Source of the DNA: CAIWHR01 sp963816925
GTDB lineage: Bacteria; Pseudomonadota; Gammaproteobacteria; Burkholderiales; Casimicrobiaceae
Assembly (NCBI GenBank): GCA_963816925.1
Contig: CAWFMY010000023.1
Coordinates: 62,001 to 126,000, forward strand
Reading direction: 5' to 3'
DNA length: 64,000 bases
Positions within the stretch are counted from its first letter, which is position 1. The number at the start of each line of letters is the position of its first letter. The notes beneath the pieces were generated by a model. That model was not told the DNA's origin and did no database searches. It saw only the letters and a list, made by a program, of their open reading frames with translations. Shown here in pieces: positions 41,294 to 50,838 of this stretch. Position numbers and translations under genes: made by a program.

Positions 41294-41480
41294 TCGTCCG
41301 TCACCGCCGGCGGGCTAGAGCATTCCGACAGGCGCGTTGAACGTCTCCGCGCCGACCACATAGGCATTGTTGTAGGCCACGTACGCGTTGCCGCCGAGTG
41401 CGAGCGCGCGAGCGCAGCGCGCAATCGTGCCCCGCGGCGTACACTGGCGACGCCATTTCGGCATCTCTCAGGGGAATCCC

Positions 41481-42473
41481 ATGCATCGCAACGTCGCGGG
41501 TCGCACCGCCGTGCTGCTTTTCGCCGCCTGTCTTTCCACGTATGCCGGTGCGACGGCGCAGCGCACGTTTGTCGCTTCGAACGGGCTGGATACGAATCCG
41601 TGCACGATCCCTGCGCCGTGCCGCTCGTTCACGACGGCGCTCACCCAGACGACTACGGGAGGCGAAATCATCGTCAAGGATTCCGCGGGCTACGGGCCTG
41701 TCGTGATCACGAAGCCGGTCTCGATCATCGTCCCGCCAGGCATCTATGCGGCGATCACCGTGTCGGCCGGCACGGGCATCGTGGTCGATCCGGGAACCGG
41801 TGACGTCACGCTGCGCGGGTTGACGTTGGCCGCACTGGGCGGGGACACCGGCATCGATTTCAAGACGGGCGACGTCCTGCGCATCGAAGATGTGTCGATT
41901 ACCGGGTTTACGGGCTACGGCGTCTCCGTGCGGCGCACGTCCAGCGCGACCGTAATCATGCGCAACGTGACGAGTCGCAAGAACCTCATGGGCATCGGCA
42001 TCGGCACGACTACTGGCGTCATTACGGCCACCGTCGACCACAGCCAATTCGACGGCAACGCGAACACGGGAGCGTACTTCTACGACAACGTGCTGGCATT
42101 CGTTCGCGACTCGACGATGACCGGCAACGTGTTCGGCCTGACGAATCAACCGGCGACCGCGACCGCGAGCCGCGTCACCTGCACCAATTGCACGATGAGC
42201 GCGAATTCAGGCGCCGGCGTTCTATCGGGCGGCCTCGCCTGCTTCGGATCGCTCGCCCGGACCACGGTCATCAATTCCGTGGTGAGCGGCAACCAGGTCG
42301 GAATCTGGGCGCGGTACTGCGGGCCCGTTTACGCCGCCAACACCACGATCAACGAAAATGTGGTTGGCCTGCAAAGCGAAGGATTTGGCGGAGACGTCTA
42401 TTCGTACCAGGACAATCGCCTGTTCAACAATGCGACGGCGGGAACTTTTGGGCCACTCCTCGGCGGCCAGTAG
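41481..42473 (+). CDS. Secreted right-handed beta-helix (pectate-lyase-like fold) protein
   Basis: 330 residues with a signal peptide ending near AGATAQ. The mature start QRTFVASNGLDTNPCT..PCRSF is followed by a ladder of beta-helix coils rich in Gly/Asn/Thr (GIVVDPGTGDVTLRGLTL, LRIEDVSITGFTGYGVSV, VDHSQFDGNANTGAYFY, FVRDSTMTGNVFGL). No catalytic motif of pectate lyases was seen. An AGGGGAA site precedes ATG 41481. It is paralogous to the beta-helix half of the convergent gene at 42557-43984, sharing QRTFV, GGE(I/V)I, SxGYGPV(V/T)ITK(P/S)VSI and the GIYA/GVYA turn. The role is probably surface or adhesin-like; unproven. Confidence 0.75.
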   Translation: MHRNVAGRTAVLLFAACLSTYAGATAQRTFVASNGLDTNPCTIPAPCRSFTTALTQTTTGGEIIVKDSAGYGPVVITKPVSIIVPPGIYAAITVSAGTGIVVDPGTGDVTLRGLTLAALGGDTGIDFKTGDVLRIEDVSITGFTGYGVSVRRTSSATVIMRNVTSRKNLMGIGIGTTTGVITATVDHSQFDGNANTGAYFYDNVLAFVRDSTMTGNVFGLTNQPATATASRVTCTNCTMSANSGAGVLSGGLACFGSLARTTVINSVVSGNQVGIWARYCGPVYAANTTINENVVGLQSEGFGGDVYSYQDNRLFNNATAGTFGPLLGGQ

Positions 42474-42556
42474 GCGCTGAAGCAGCGCAGTCCAAGTCGG
42501 ACCGGCACGGCGCCGCGCCGGCCCGTAACGTAGAGACATCCGCCGGGTTCGCGTGC

Positions 42557-43984
42557 CTACAGCGGCGGCAGGGATCCAATGGCGCCATTCGTCTGCACGC
42601 CGCCGCCGCCGTTGTTGTCGTGCACGGTGTTGTCCCCGCGCGACAGCAGCACCGCCGAGCTGGCTTGCTGGAGGCCGACGTTCGAATTCCGGGCGATGGT
42701 GCTCGTCGCGACGACCAGCTTGGCGCCGGTACCCGCGGAGAAAACGCCGAACTGATTAGCGCTGAGGGTGCTGTTGGTGACCGAGGCCAGCGTCCCGCCG
42801 CCAAACTGCGAGTCCGTCAAGACGCCCATCTGCGCCGAACCCGTAATCGTGACGTGTGACAGGTACGCCTCGGCGATCCCCAAATGGGGAGTGCCCCCGA
42901 CGAGGACGCCGACCGAGGCCGAGTTGTGCACCGCCACGTTGTCGGCGACGAGCGTCGTCGTCTGACCGGGCGCAAGCTGTTTCACCGCTATACCCACGTA
43001 TTGGGTGTCGCGGATGGTCGTGTCGCGTACGACGGCCCTCCCGCCTTGCGCCCGGGCGACGATGCCACCCGTCTGCGCGCCGCCGACGTTGGCGATTTCA
43101 CAATTCTCTACCGTGACCTGGGCACCCGCGATGAAATCGATGCCGGCGTTGCCGCCCTGGCCGTTGATCGTGAGGCCCTTGAGCGTGACGACGACAAAAG
43201 GTCCGTTGACGACGACGCCATCCTGGCCGGGAAGCACGGAAATACCCGCATACACGCCGGCGGGCGCAGTGATCGACACCGACTTGGTGATCGTGACTGG
43301 CCCGTAACCGCCCGAATCGAGCGCGATGACCTCACCGCCTGCGGCCACCGCGGCGACGGCGGCACCGAACCCGCGGCAGGGTGTCAGCAGCGCGCAGTTG
43401 TTCGCGTCCGAGCCCCCCGTCGAAACAAACGTCCGCTGCGGTCCGGCGGCACCCACCACCGGGAATCCGCGAATCTCGCCACCGCCAAAGGTTGAGCTAT
43501 GAATGTTGAAGTACGCCATGCCCGCCGCCAGGCCATTGAAAAGCGCCGTCCTTGCGCCAGCGACGGTCCCCCCTTGGGCGGTGACGAATGCCGGGTTATA
43601 GCTGCTGGCCAGCGTCATGTCGTAGGTCTGATCCATGGAACCCGTCGTTACGCCCAGCGGAAAACCGACAAAGCTCGGTGTCGTGGTGGCAACACCGGCG
43701 GTGCCCGTGCCCGCCACTACCGTGCAACAGTGGATGTGCGACGCCGTCGTGGTGCCCGTCAGGCCCGAGAAATTGGTCCTGACCCGCATTGTCAGCAAGG
43801 TCGTGTCGACCGTGACGAGCACGCTGCCGATGGCGGGGGACGCGTTGGGCGGGGACTCGTTTGCGCCGTTCAACGTCGCGGAATAATTGATCACGGCCGC
43901 GAATGCTGAACCGCAGGTGAATCCCGCGATCAGCGCCGCGACGGCGATGCGCCGGACCAGGGTGACAAAGATTGTGTTGTGCAT
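42557..43984 (-). CDS. CHRD domain plus right-handed beta-helix secreted protein
   Basis: 475 residues. Signal peptide VAALIAGFTCGSAFA. Residues 30-155 are a CHRD domain (NYSATLNGANESPPNASPAI, SHIHCCTVVAGTGTAGVATT, YFNIHSSTFGGGEIRGFP, the last being the usual end of CHRD). Residues 165-475 repeat the beta-helix architecture of the neighbour (QRTFVSTGGSDANNC, EVIALDSGGYGPVTITK, VTLKGLTINGQGGNAGIDF, VTITGSAQMGVLTDSQFG). GGGAGA precedes ATG 43984. The two genes converge with 83 bp between stops and look like an inverted duplication with or without gain of the CHRD part. Function unknown. Confidence 0.8.
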   Translation of the reverse strand: MHNTIFVTLVRRIAVAALIAGFTCGSAFAAVINYSATLNGANESPPNASPAIGSVLVTVDTTLLTMRVRTNFSGLTGTTTASHIHCCTVVAGTGTAGVATTTPSFVGFPLGVTTGSMDQTYDMTLASSYNPAFVTAQGGTVAGARTALFNGLAAGMAYFNIHSSTFGGGEIRGFPVVGAAGPQRTFVSTGGSDANNCALLTPCRGFGAAVAAVAAGGEVIALDSGGYGPVTITKSVSITAPAGVYAGISVLPGQDGVVVNGPFVVVTLKGLTINGQGGNAGIDFIAGAQVTVENCEIANVGGAQTGGIVARAQGGRAVVRDTTIRDTQYVGIAVKQLAPGQTTTLVADNVAVHNSASVGVLVGGTPHLGIAEAYLSHVTITGSAQMGVLTDSQFGGGTLASVTNSTLSANQFGVFSAGTGAKLVVATSTIARNSNVGLQQASSAVLLSRGDNTVHDNNGGGGVQTNGAIGSLPPL

Positions 43985-44163
43985 GGCGATCTCTCCCGGA
44001 GTTGAATCTGGACGCACAGGAACGTGGCGCGCGATTCCGCGCAGTGCGGCGGGGCATCCAAATCGCTTATACAACAACTCGGCAGGCAGCAGAAGGGACG
44101 CCAATGACGGAGCGCGTTTGCAAATCGCAAAAGAGGTGCCGACGAGCATCGGCCTGAAGATTG

Positions 44164-44239
44164 TGGTGCCGGCGGAAGGAGTCGAACCCTCGACCTTCGC
44201 ATTACGAATGCGCTGCTCTACCAACTGAGCTACGCCGGC
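44164..44239 (-). tRNA. thrW: tRNA-Thr (anticodon CGT)
   Basis: 76 nt including an encoded CCA. On the minus strand the acceptor arm GCCGGCG pairs with CGCCGGC. The D arm is GCTCAGTTGGTAGAGC, the anticodon stem-loop is CGCA-TTCGTAA-TGCG with CGT at positions 34-36, and the T arm is GAGGGTTCGACTCC. The anticodon region is the same as in E. coli thrW. The gene is single, with no neighbouring tRNA. Confidence 0.95.
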
Positions 44240-44297
44240 ACAAACCTGGGATCGGATGAACCTGCACTCGAGGAATTGACGCGCAGGCAAGCCTTAA

Positions 44298-44327
44298 ATT
44301 ATAGCAAATTCATGGACCTCCCGCCAA
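44298..44327 (-). promoter_or_regulatory. Sigma-70-type promoter for tRNA-Thr
   Basis: Minus strand: TTGGCG (44322-44327), an 18-bp spacer and a perfect TATAAT (44298-44303), about 58 bases before the mature tRNA 5' end. The local AT-rich patch stands out in this GC-rich sequence. Confidence 0.6.
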
Positions 44328-44360
44328 CCCGCGCCTGCATCGCCAGCGGCAGGACACCGG

Positions 44361-45038
44361 TCACCGGGCGACCGTCGCCGGCAAGCTCGCGAGCAGCGTC
44401 GACGCCCCGTTCCAGAGAATCTGCACGCCGATGCAGAACAGGATGAACGCGGACAGGCGCACGAGGACGCTGGTCCCCGCTTCGCCCAATCGCCGCAGAA
44501 CGACATCCGCATAGCGATAACACGCGAACACCGTCAACGCGATCAGGGCCGCGCCGATGACGTCCGCCGTGCCGTTCACGAGCAGCGAGTGAACGTTGCG
44601 CGGATGATTGGCGCCGATCGTGATTGCAACCGAAATCGTGCCGGGGCCCACCGTGATCGGCAACGTCAGCGGATAGAACGCGCGGCTTGCGATCTCCGCG
44701 GCACTGGGCGGCGATGATGGAATCGGCGTGGCCGCGGGACCTCCCGAGCGCAGCAACTCCCAGCCCGCCGCGCAGACGACGATGCCGCCGGCGACCTGCA
44801 CGACGGCCACCGAGATGCCGAAGAGGTCGAGCACGTACGTGCCGATCGACACCGATGCGAGCAGGAGGATGAACGCGTTCCAGCCGACGCGGCGCGCGAT
44901 CGTTGCGCGCAGCTCGTACGTGCAGTCCGACGTCATCGCCAGAAACACCGGTGCGCCGCCGAAAGGATTGACGATCGGCAGCAGGGCCGCGAAGAGGAGC
45001 AGGACGCCCTCGAAGAGCTGGCGCAGGTCGGCGGTCAT
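44361..45038 (-). CDS. MarC family integral membrane protein
   Basis: 225 residues, six hydrophobic segments. It opens with LLLFAALLPIVNPFGGAPVFLAMT, the family signature (PIVNPxGxxPxFL), and has FYPLTLPITVGPGTISVAITIGA in the second repeat, matching MarC/SNARE-associated-like proteins. MarC was once thought to be involved in multiple antibiotic resistance, but that role has not held up; function remains unknown. The family resembles inner-membrane transporters. It stands alone upstream of the tRNA on the same strand, with 121 bp in between. Confidence 0.9.
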   Translation of the reverse strand: MTADLRQLFEGVLLLFAALLPIVNPFGGAPVFLAMTSDCTYELRATIARRVGWNAFILLLASVSIGTYVLDLFGISVAVVQVAGGIVVCAAGWELLRSGGPAATPIPSSPPSAAEIASRAFYPLTLPITVGPGTISVAITIGANHPRNVHSLLVNGTADVIGAALIALTVFACYRYADVVLRRLGEAGTSVLVRLSAFILFCIGVQILWNGASTLLASLPATVAR

Positions 45039-45402
45039 CGGATGAATCTGCGGCGGTGCGGCATCGAACAGTCGAATTCCCTGTGTGCGCTCGCAGATTA
45101 CATGAGCCGAACCGAGGATTTCGTGGGCAGCGATCCCCATTGTGCGCTTTGCGATTTGGAGACAAGCGCGCCTTCGCATCCGCCTACAACGGCCTGGGCC
45201 GGGACCCGACGAACGAGTATCGATTCAAAACGGATCACCGGCCGTCGGCTGAAAAAGTCTATTAAGTATATGAAAAAACAATAAAAGAGTGTCATGACGC
45301 CATCCGCGTCAATTATGCTGCTTGCATATCGTCATATTACGTGGGAAAATTTCCCACAAATCTTCATGCCTTGGTCGCAGATCGGCCGCCGGAAGGATTT
45401 GC
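45039..45402. other. 364-bp intergenic region with AT-rich island
   Basis: No gene is supported here. It separates the divergent marC and DUF6502 genes. The stretch 45245-45360 is markedly AT rich against the rest of the window and contains an octamer-arm palindrome at 45341-45357. An open frame at 45042-45284 lacks a ribosome site and any recognisable feature. Confidence 0.6.
45341..45357. promoter_or_regulatory. Palindrome upstream of the DUF6502-DUF5666 pair
   Basis: GTGGGAAA-A-TTTCCCAC, perfect eight-base arms around one A, ending 45 bp before the GTG start of the DUF6502 gene. Size, symmetry and position fit a repressor or activator site; the cognate protein is unknown. Confidence 0.5.
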
Positions 45403-46326
45403 GTGAAATTGAACGTGACGTCCCTGGACGAGAGCATGGACAGCGGTGCGATGCCCGGCCGACCGCGAGCGGCGGTCGTCGCTGCACTGCGCCGCATCCT
45501 GCGTCCGTTGGTCCGACTACTCGTCGGTCAGGGGATCACCTATCCGTTTCTCGCCGACCTTCTCAAGTCGGTCTACGTCGAGACCGCCGCGAGTGAGTTC
45601 ACCGTCGGCGGCAAGCTGGCGACGGACAGTCGCCTGACGCTACTCACCGGAGTCCACCGCAAGGACATTCGCCGGCTCCGTCGCGAACCGCAGCCAGAAT
45701 CCGAATCGACACCTGCGATGACGCTCGGCACGCAGATCGTCGCGCGCTGGCTGGGCGATACCGCGTACCACGATCGCAATGGCGCGCCGCGCGCACTCCC
45801 GAGAAGGCTCAGCAAGGACGGTGCTGTGTCGTTCGCGGCACTGGTCGAAAAAGTCAGCAAGAACGTGCGCCCGCGTTCGGTGCTGGACGAGCTCGCGCGC
45901 CTCGGCGTCGTCGAGATCCATGGCGACGACACTGTGCATCTCGTGACGCGCGGATTCGTTCCCGGCAAGGAGATCGACGCCAAGTCCTTCTACTTCGGCG
46001 AGGCGCTGCACGATCACCTGGCCGCCGGCGTCCACAACCTGGGCGGCGCCAAGCCAGCATTGCTCGAGCGCAGCGTCTATTACGACGAGCTCTCGCCGGC
46101 AGCCGTCGCCGCGCTGCAGTCGAAGTCCGAGCATCTTTCGATGCAGGTGCTCCAGGAAATCAACCGTGATGGCATGGCGCTCGAAGCCAGCGATCCGCCC
46201 GCTCCCGGAAAACGGATGCGCATGCGGCTCGGGGTCTTCTTCTATGCCGAACCCGTCGCCGCCACCGCCGGATCCGCTGCCGCGAAACCAATTCTCATAC
46301 CTCCGAAAACAAGGAAGCGCAAATGA
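45403..46326 (+). CDS. DUF6502 family protein
   Basis: 307 residues, no signal peptide. The N-terminal part RRILRPLVRLLVGQGITYPFLADLLKSVYVE, followed by LTLLTGVHRKDIRRLR, looks like a helix-turn-helix-type domain and is the family hallmark. The middle has YHDRNGAPRALPRR and SFAALVEKVSKNVRPRSVLDEL. The C-terminus is basic (PPKTRKRK). The start GTG 45403 follows a GGAAGGA site. Its stop overlaps the start of the DUF5666 lipoprotein gene (ATGA), and I recall the same pairing in other betaproteobacteria. A DNA-binding role is suggested by the helices and charge, not shown. Confidence 0.75.
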   Translation: MKLNVTSLDESMDSGAMPGRPRAAVVAALRRILRPLVRLLVGQGITYPFLADLLKSVYVETAASEFTVGGKLATDSRLTLLTGVHRKDIRRLRREPQPESESTPAMTLGTQIVARWLGDTAYHDRNGAPRALPRRLSKDGAVSFAALVEKVSKNVRPRSVLDELARLGVVEIHGDDTVHLVTRGFVPGKEIDAKSFYFGEALHDHLAAGVHNLGGAKPALLERSVYYDELSPAAVAALQSKSEHLSMQVLQEINRDGMALEASDPPAPGKRMRMRLGVFFYAEPVAATAGSAAAKPILIPPKTRKRK

Positions 46327-48393
46327 ACGCTCATTCGATCATCGCGAACCTTCGTGTCGTGTTCGCGCGCGCAGGCCTCGCCGCGCTGCTGCCGTTGGTG
46401 CTCACCGCATGCGGTGGCGGCGGCGGCGACCAGCTCGCGAGCGGCGGCATCGTCGGAACAGGCTCGGCCGGAGTGACGTCGGTGGGAGCGATTTCAGCGC
46501 TGGGCGCGGGCCGCATAAGCGTGAACGGCTGGGATTTCGCGACCGCCGGCGCGAGGATCACGATCAATGGCCAGTCCGCGACTGAAGCGGCGCTGAAGGT
46601 CGGCATGGTCGTCACGGTCCAGGGCGTGACCCCGCCCAATGGCGCGGCGTCGGCCGTGACGATCGATTATCGCGCCGAGGTGCTCGGCGTCGTCAGCGGT
46701 ATCGATACGGCGGGCCTCGCGTTCACCGTGCTTGGCCAGCACGTGACCACCAACACGCAGACCGTCTTCGATGGCGGCACGTTTGCGACGCTGATCAACC
46801 AGTACGTCGAAGTCAGCGGCTTCCGTTCGTCGCCCGGGGAATTGCTCGCGACTCGGGTCGAGATCCGACCGGTGGTCGCCGCGGCTCTGGCGGTGCGGGG
46901 TGTTGTGATCGCGACCGATCCTTCAGGTCGGACCTTCCAGGTGGGCGCGCAGGTCGTCGACTACTCGCAAGTGCCGATTGCCTTCCTGCCTCCGGTTCTC
47001 GCAAACGGTGCGTTGGTCGATGTCAACGGCAGCGCAATTACCACGGGTGACCGGCTGGTCGCGAGTGCGGTTGCGATCGTCCCCACCACGGTTCCCGGCG
47101 GCGAATCCACGCGCGTCGAGATCGAGGGGATCATCACGAATTTCGCGTCGATCGCCTCGTTTCAGGTCAACGGGCAAGTCGTCGATGGGCGCAGCGCCAC
47201 GGTCTCCGGCGTAAACGGTGCTGCCCCGGGCGATGGCGTCAAAGTCGAAGTCAAGGGCAAGCTCACGGCGAGTGTGGTGGTCGCCACGACGATCGAAATC
47301 GAGCAGACGGCCGCCATTTCGATCGACGGCAACGCCGATATGGTCGACGTCGCCGGAGGTAGCATCAAGGTGGCCGGTCAGTCGGTACGCGTCAATGCCT
47401 CGACGCAGTTCGAGGACAAGAGCGCGGCCGCAGCGCGCAACTTCGGGCTCGATGTCATCCGCGTCGGCGACCACCTCCTCGTGCGCGCGGCGCGCACGAC
47501 GACTGCGCTTGTCGCGATTCGCATCGAACGTCTCGATCTCGGTGCGCCGCCACCGACGGATCCTACGGCCAAGACCGAAGGCGTGATCAGCGATTTCACA
47601 TCGGTGGCGAGCTTCAACGTCGGCGGTCGCAAGGTCAATGCGAGCTCGGCCAAATTCCAGAACGGCACGGCGGCAGATCTTGGCAACGGCAAGCGCGTGG
47701 AGGTTCAGGGCACGCTTTCCGGCGATGTGCTGATGGCAAGCACGGTCGAGTTCAAGACGGACGTCTCGACCGATGTCACCGTCGAGGGAGCAATCATGAA
47801 TTTCGTCTCGCTCGCGCGCTTCCAGGTGTCGGGTCAGTCGATCGATGCCACGGGTGCAACGCTTTCGGGAGGCACGGCCGCCGATCTCGTCAATGGACGC
47901 CGGGTCGAAGCAACCGGTCCGGTCAACAGCAGCGGTGTTCTCGTCGCGCGCAAGGTATCGATCGAAGCGCTTCCCGGCGCGCGCGATCGTGGAAGTCGAA
48001 GGCCTGATTGCGAGTTTTGTGTCGGTTGCGAACTTCAAGGTCGACGGCCAACAGATCGACGCGTCGAAGGCGACTTTCCAGAACGGAACGGCGGGGGGCC
48101 TTGCCAACGGGCGCGATGTCACGGCGAAAGGCCCGGTGGTCGCTACCGTATTGCAGGCCACCGTGATCGAGTTCCACGATTCGGGTGAAACCGAAGGCGC
48201 CGAGGCCGAGGGCAAGATCACGAGCTTCGTCTCGCCGTCGAATTTCGTGGTCGCCGGACGGACCATCGATGCGTCGTCGGCGACGTTCAGCCACGGCACG
48301 ATCGCCGACCTGGCGAACGGGAAGAAGGTCGAAATCCACGGCAAGTTGGTGGGCGCCGTGCTCAAGGCCTCGTCGGTGGAGTTCGACGATTGA
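46323..48393 (+). CDS. Lipoprotein with tandem DUF5666 beta domains (one frameshift)
   Basis: About 689 residues. It has a lipobox (LVLTAC) followed by a Gly-rich linker. About nine repeats of 60-75 residues follow, each with the form V-E-G-x-I-x-(S/N)-F-x-S-x-x-x-F-x-V-x-G and ending V-x-G-x-L...A-x-x-V-E (for example VEGAIMNFVSLARFQVSG; AEGKITSFVSPSNFVVAG). Repeats 5-9 are the most alike. An extra base near 47980 shifts the frame in repeat 7-8; the rest continues to EFDD. It is presumably anchored in the outer membrane facing the periplasm or surface. The DUF5666 fold is an OB-like small barrel; no ligand is known. Confidence 0.8.
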
Positions 48394-48428
48394 ACTCGAA
48401 CCTGCACTGGAAGCGCAGGCAGGACGGG

Positions 48429-49740
<1,312 letters not shown>

Positions 49741-49854
49741 GGAATCGCGTGGATCGCGCCGCGAATCGGCGGCGGTGATCGCAAGTGTAACGGGAACGTA
49801 CGTGCCGTGCAGCCTCATGGTGAACGCGGTTAATCGACAAGACGGAGCAAGACG

Positions 49855-50826
49855 ATGCCATCGGAACCGTTCATGGGAACCGCACCATTCACCACGGCAA
49901 TGCATGTGCGAGCGGCAGCGAAGAGCAGCCCCGCACGAGCGAAACCCGCGGGTGCGCAACGGTCGCGCTCCCGAGGGAACGAGATCCTTTTTCTCGTGCT
50001 CGTCGCCGCTCTGGTGGCGCTGGCGATTGTAGTGGCCGGGTCCGGCCGCTTTACCGCAGGGTCGGATCTGGGTTATTGGATCGGTGTCGCAGGCGGCGTC
50101 GCAATGCTGCTGCTGTTCCTCTATCCGCTGCGCAAGCGCTGGCGGGCGCTGCGCGAAGTCGGGTCGACGCGGTTCTGGTTCGCCTTCCACATGATGCTGG
50201 GCATCGCAGGGCCGCTGCTCATCATCGTCCACTCGACCCTGACGTTCGGTTCGCTCAACGCGATTGTGGCCTTCTCCGCGATGGTGCTCGTCGCCGGCAG
50301 CGGGATCGTCGGGCGCTTTCTGGCCGCGACCGGCAGCTCGCGCGCGTACTCGCGCATCCACCATGGACTTTACGGTCGTCGCGCGACGCTGGCCGATCTC
50401 CGCGCGCAAGCCGGATTCGACTCCGAGGAGGTCCGTTCCAAGCTTGCTTTTGTGCCCGCGGTCGAGGCGGAGCTCGAGGAGTTCGCCCGGCGGGCAACCG
50501 CGACCGGCCATGACGGGCTGACGCATCCACTCCGATTCATGGCGCTTGGCTGGCACGCGAAGGTCGCCCGCCGGCGGTGCACGAGAGAGGCGCTGCGCGC
50601 GCTCCGAGAGCGCGCCGCGGCGGAGGACTGGCCCGAGGGAAGGCTGGCGCGTCGCGTCCGCAGCAGGAGCGCGCTGATCGCGACCCATCTCCGCCAGGTG
50701 CAGCGCGTGGCGCAGTTCGGCGTGTTCGAGCGACTCTTCTCATGGTGGCACATCCTGCATGTGCCGCTCGTCTACATGATGGTGCTGGCGGCGGTCGCCC
50801 ATGTCGTCGCCGTACACATGTATTGA
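49855..50826 (+). CDS. Integral membrane protein, predicted di-heme cytochrome b-like electron carrier
   Basis: 323 residues. A basic 42-residue cytoplasmic tail precedes about five or six helices. Two helices each contain a His pair spaced H-x13-H (FHMMLGIAGPLLIIVHS and HVPLVYMMVLAAVAHVV), the spacing used for stacked b hemes in ferric-reductase and cytochrome b families. A charged region between them (about residues 175-280) is Arg/Ala/Glu rich and helical. A GGAGCAAG site supports ATG 49855. It is the first gene of the rightward cytochrome operon, followed after 12 bp by the 24-heme protein. Heme content is predicted, not shown. Confidence 0.65.
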   Translation: MPSEPFMGTAPFTTAMHVRAAAKSSPARAKPAGAQRSRSRGNEILFLVLVAALVALAIVVAGSGRFTAGSDLGYWIGVAGGVAMLLLFLYPLRKRWRALREVGSTRFWFAFHMMLGIAGPLLIIVHSTLTFGSLNAIVAFSAMVLVAGSGIVGRFLAATGSSRAYSRIHHGLYGRRATLADLRAQAGFDSEEVRSKLAFVPAVEAELEEFARRATATGHDGLTHPLRFMALGWHAKVARRRCTREALRALRERAAAEDWPEGRLARRVRSRSALIATHLRQVQRVAQFGVFERLFSWWHILHVPLVYMMVLAAVAHVVAVHMY

Positions 50827-50838
50827 TGCCGTGACGGC

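Noticed and set aside
41316..41440. Minus-strand fragment ending GGNAYVAYNNAYVVG...NAPVGML
   Set aside because: It reads like a protein C-terminus but has no start or upstream body; kept only as a possible gene remnant.
42474..42556. Hairpin terminator between the convergent beta-helix genes
   Set aside because: Only short GC arms (about five bases) and no T tract; too weak to call.
45042..45284. Open frame of 80 codons upstream of DUF6502
   Set aside because: No ribosome site, no domain, and it runs into an AT-rich non-coding stretch.
47923..48428. Read-through of the minus-strand oxidoreductase into the DUF5666 gene
   Set aside because: The extra 160 residues show no domain and mirror the lipoprotein repeats; a one-base shift gives a natural stop at 48429.
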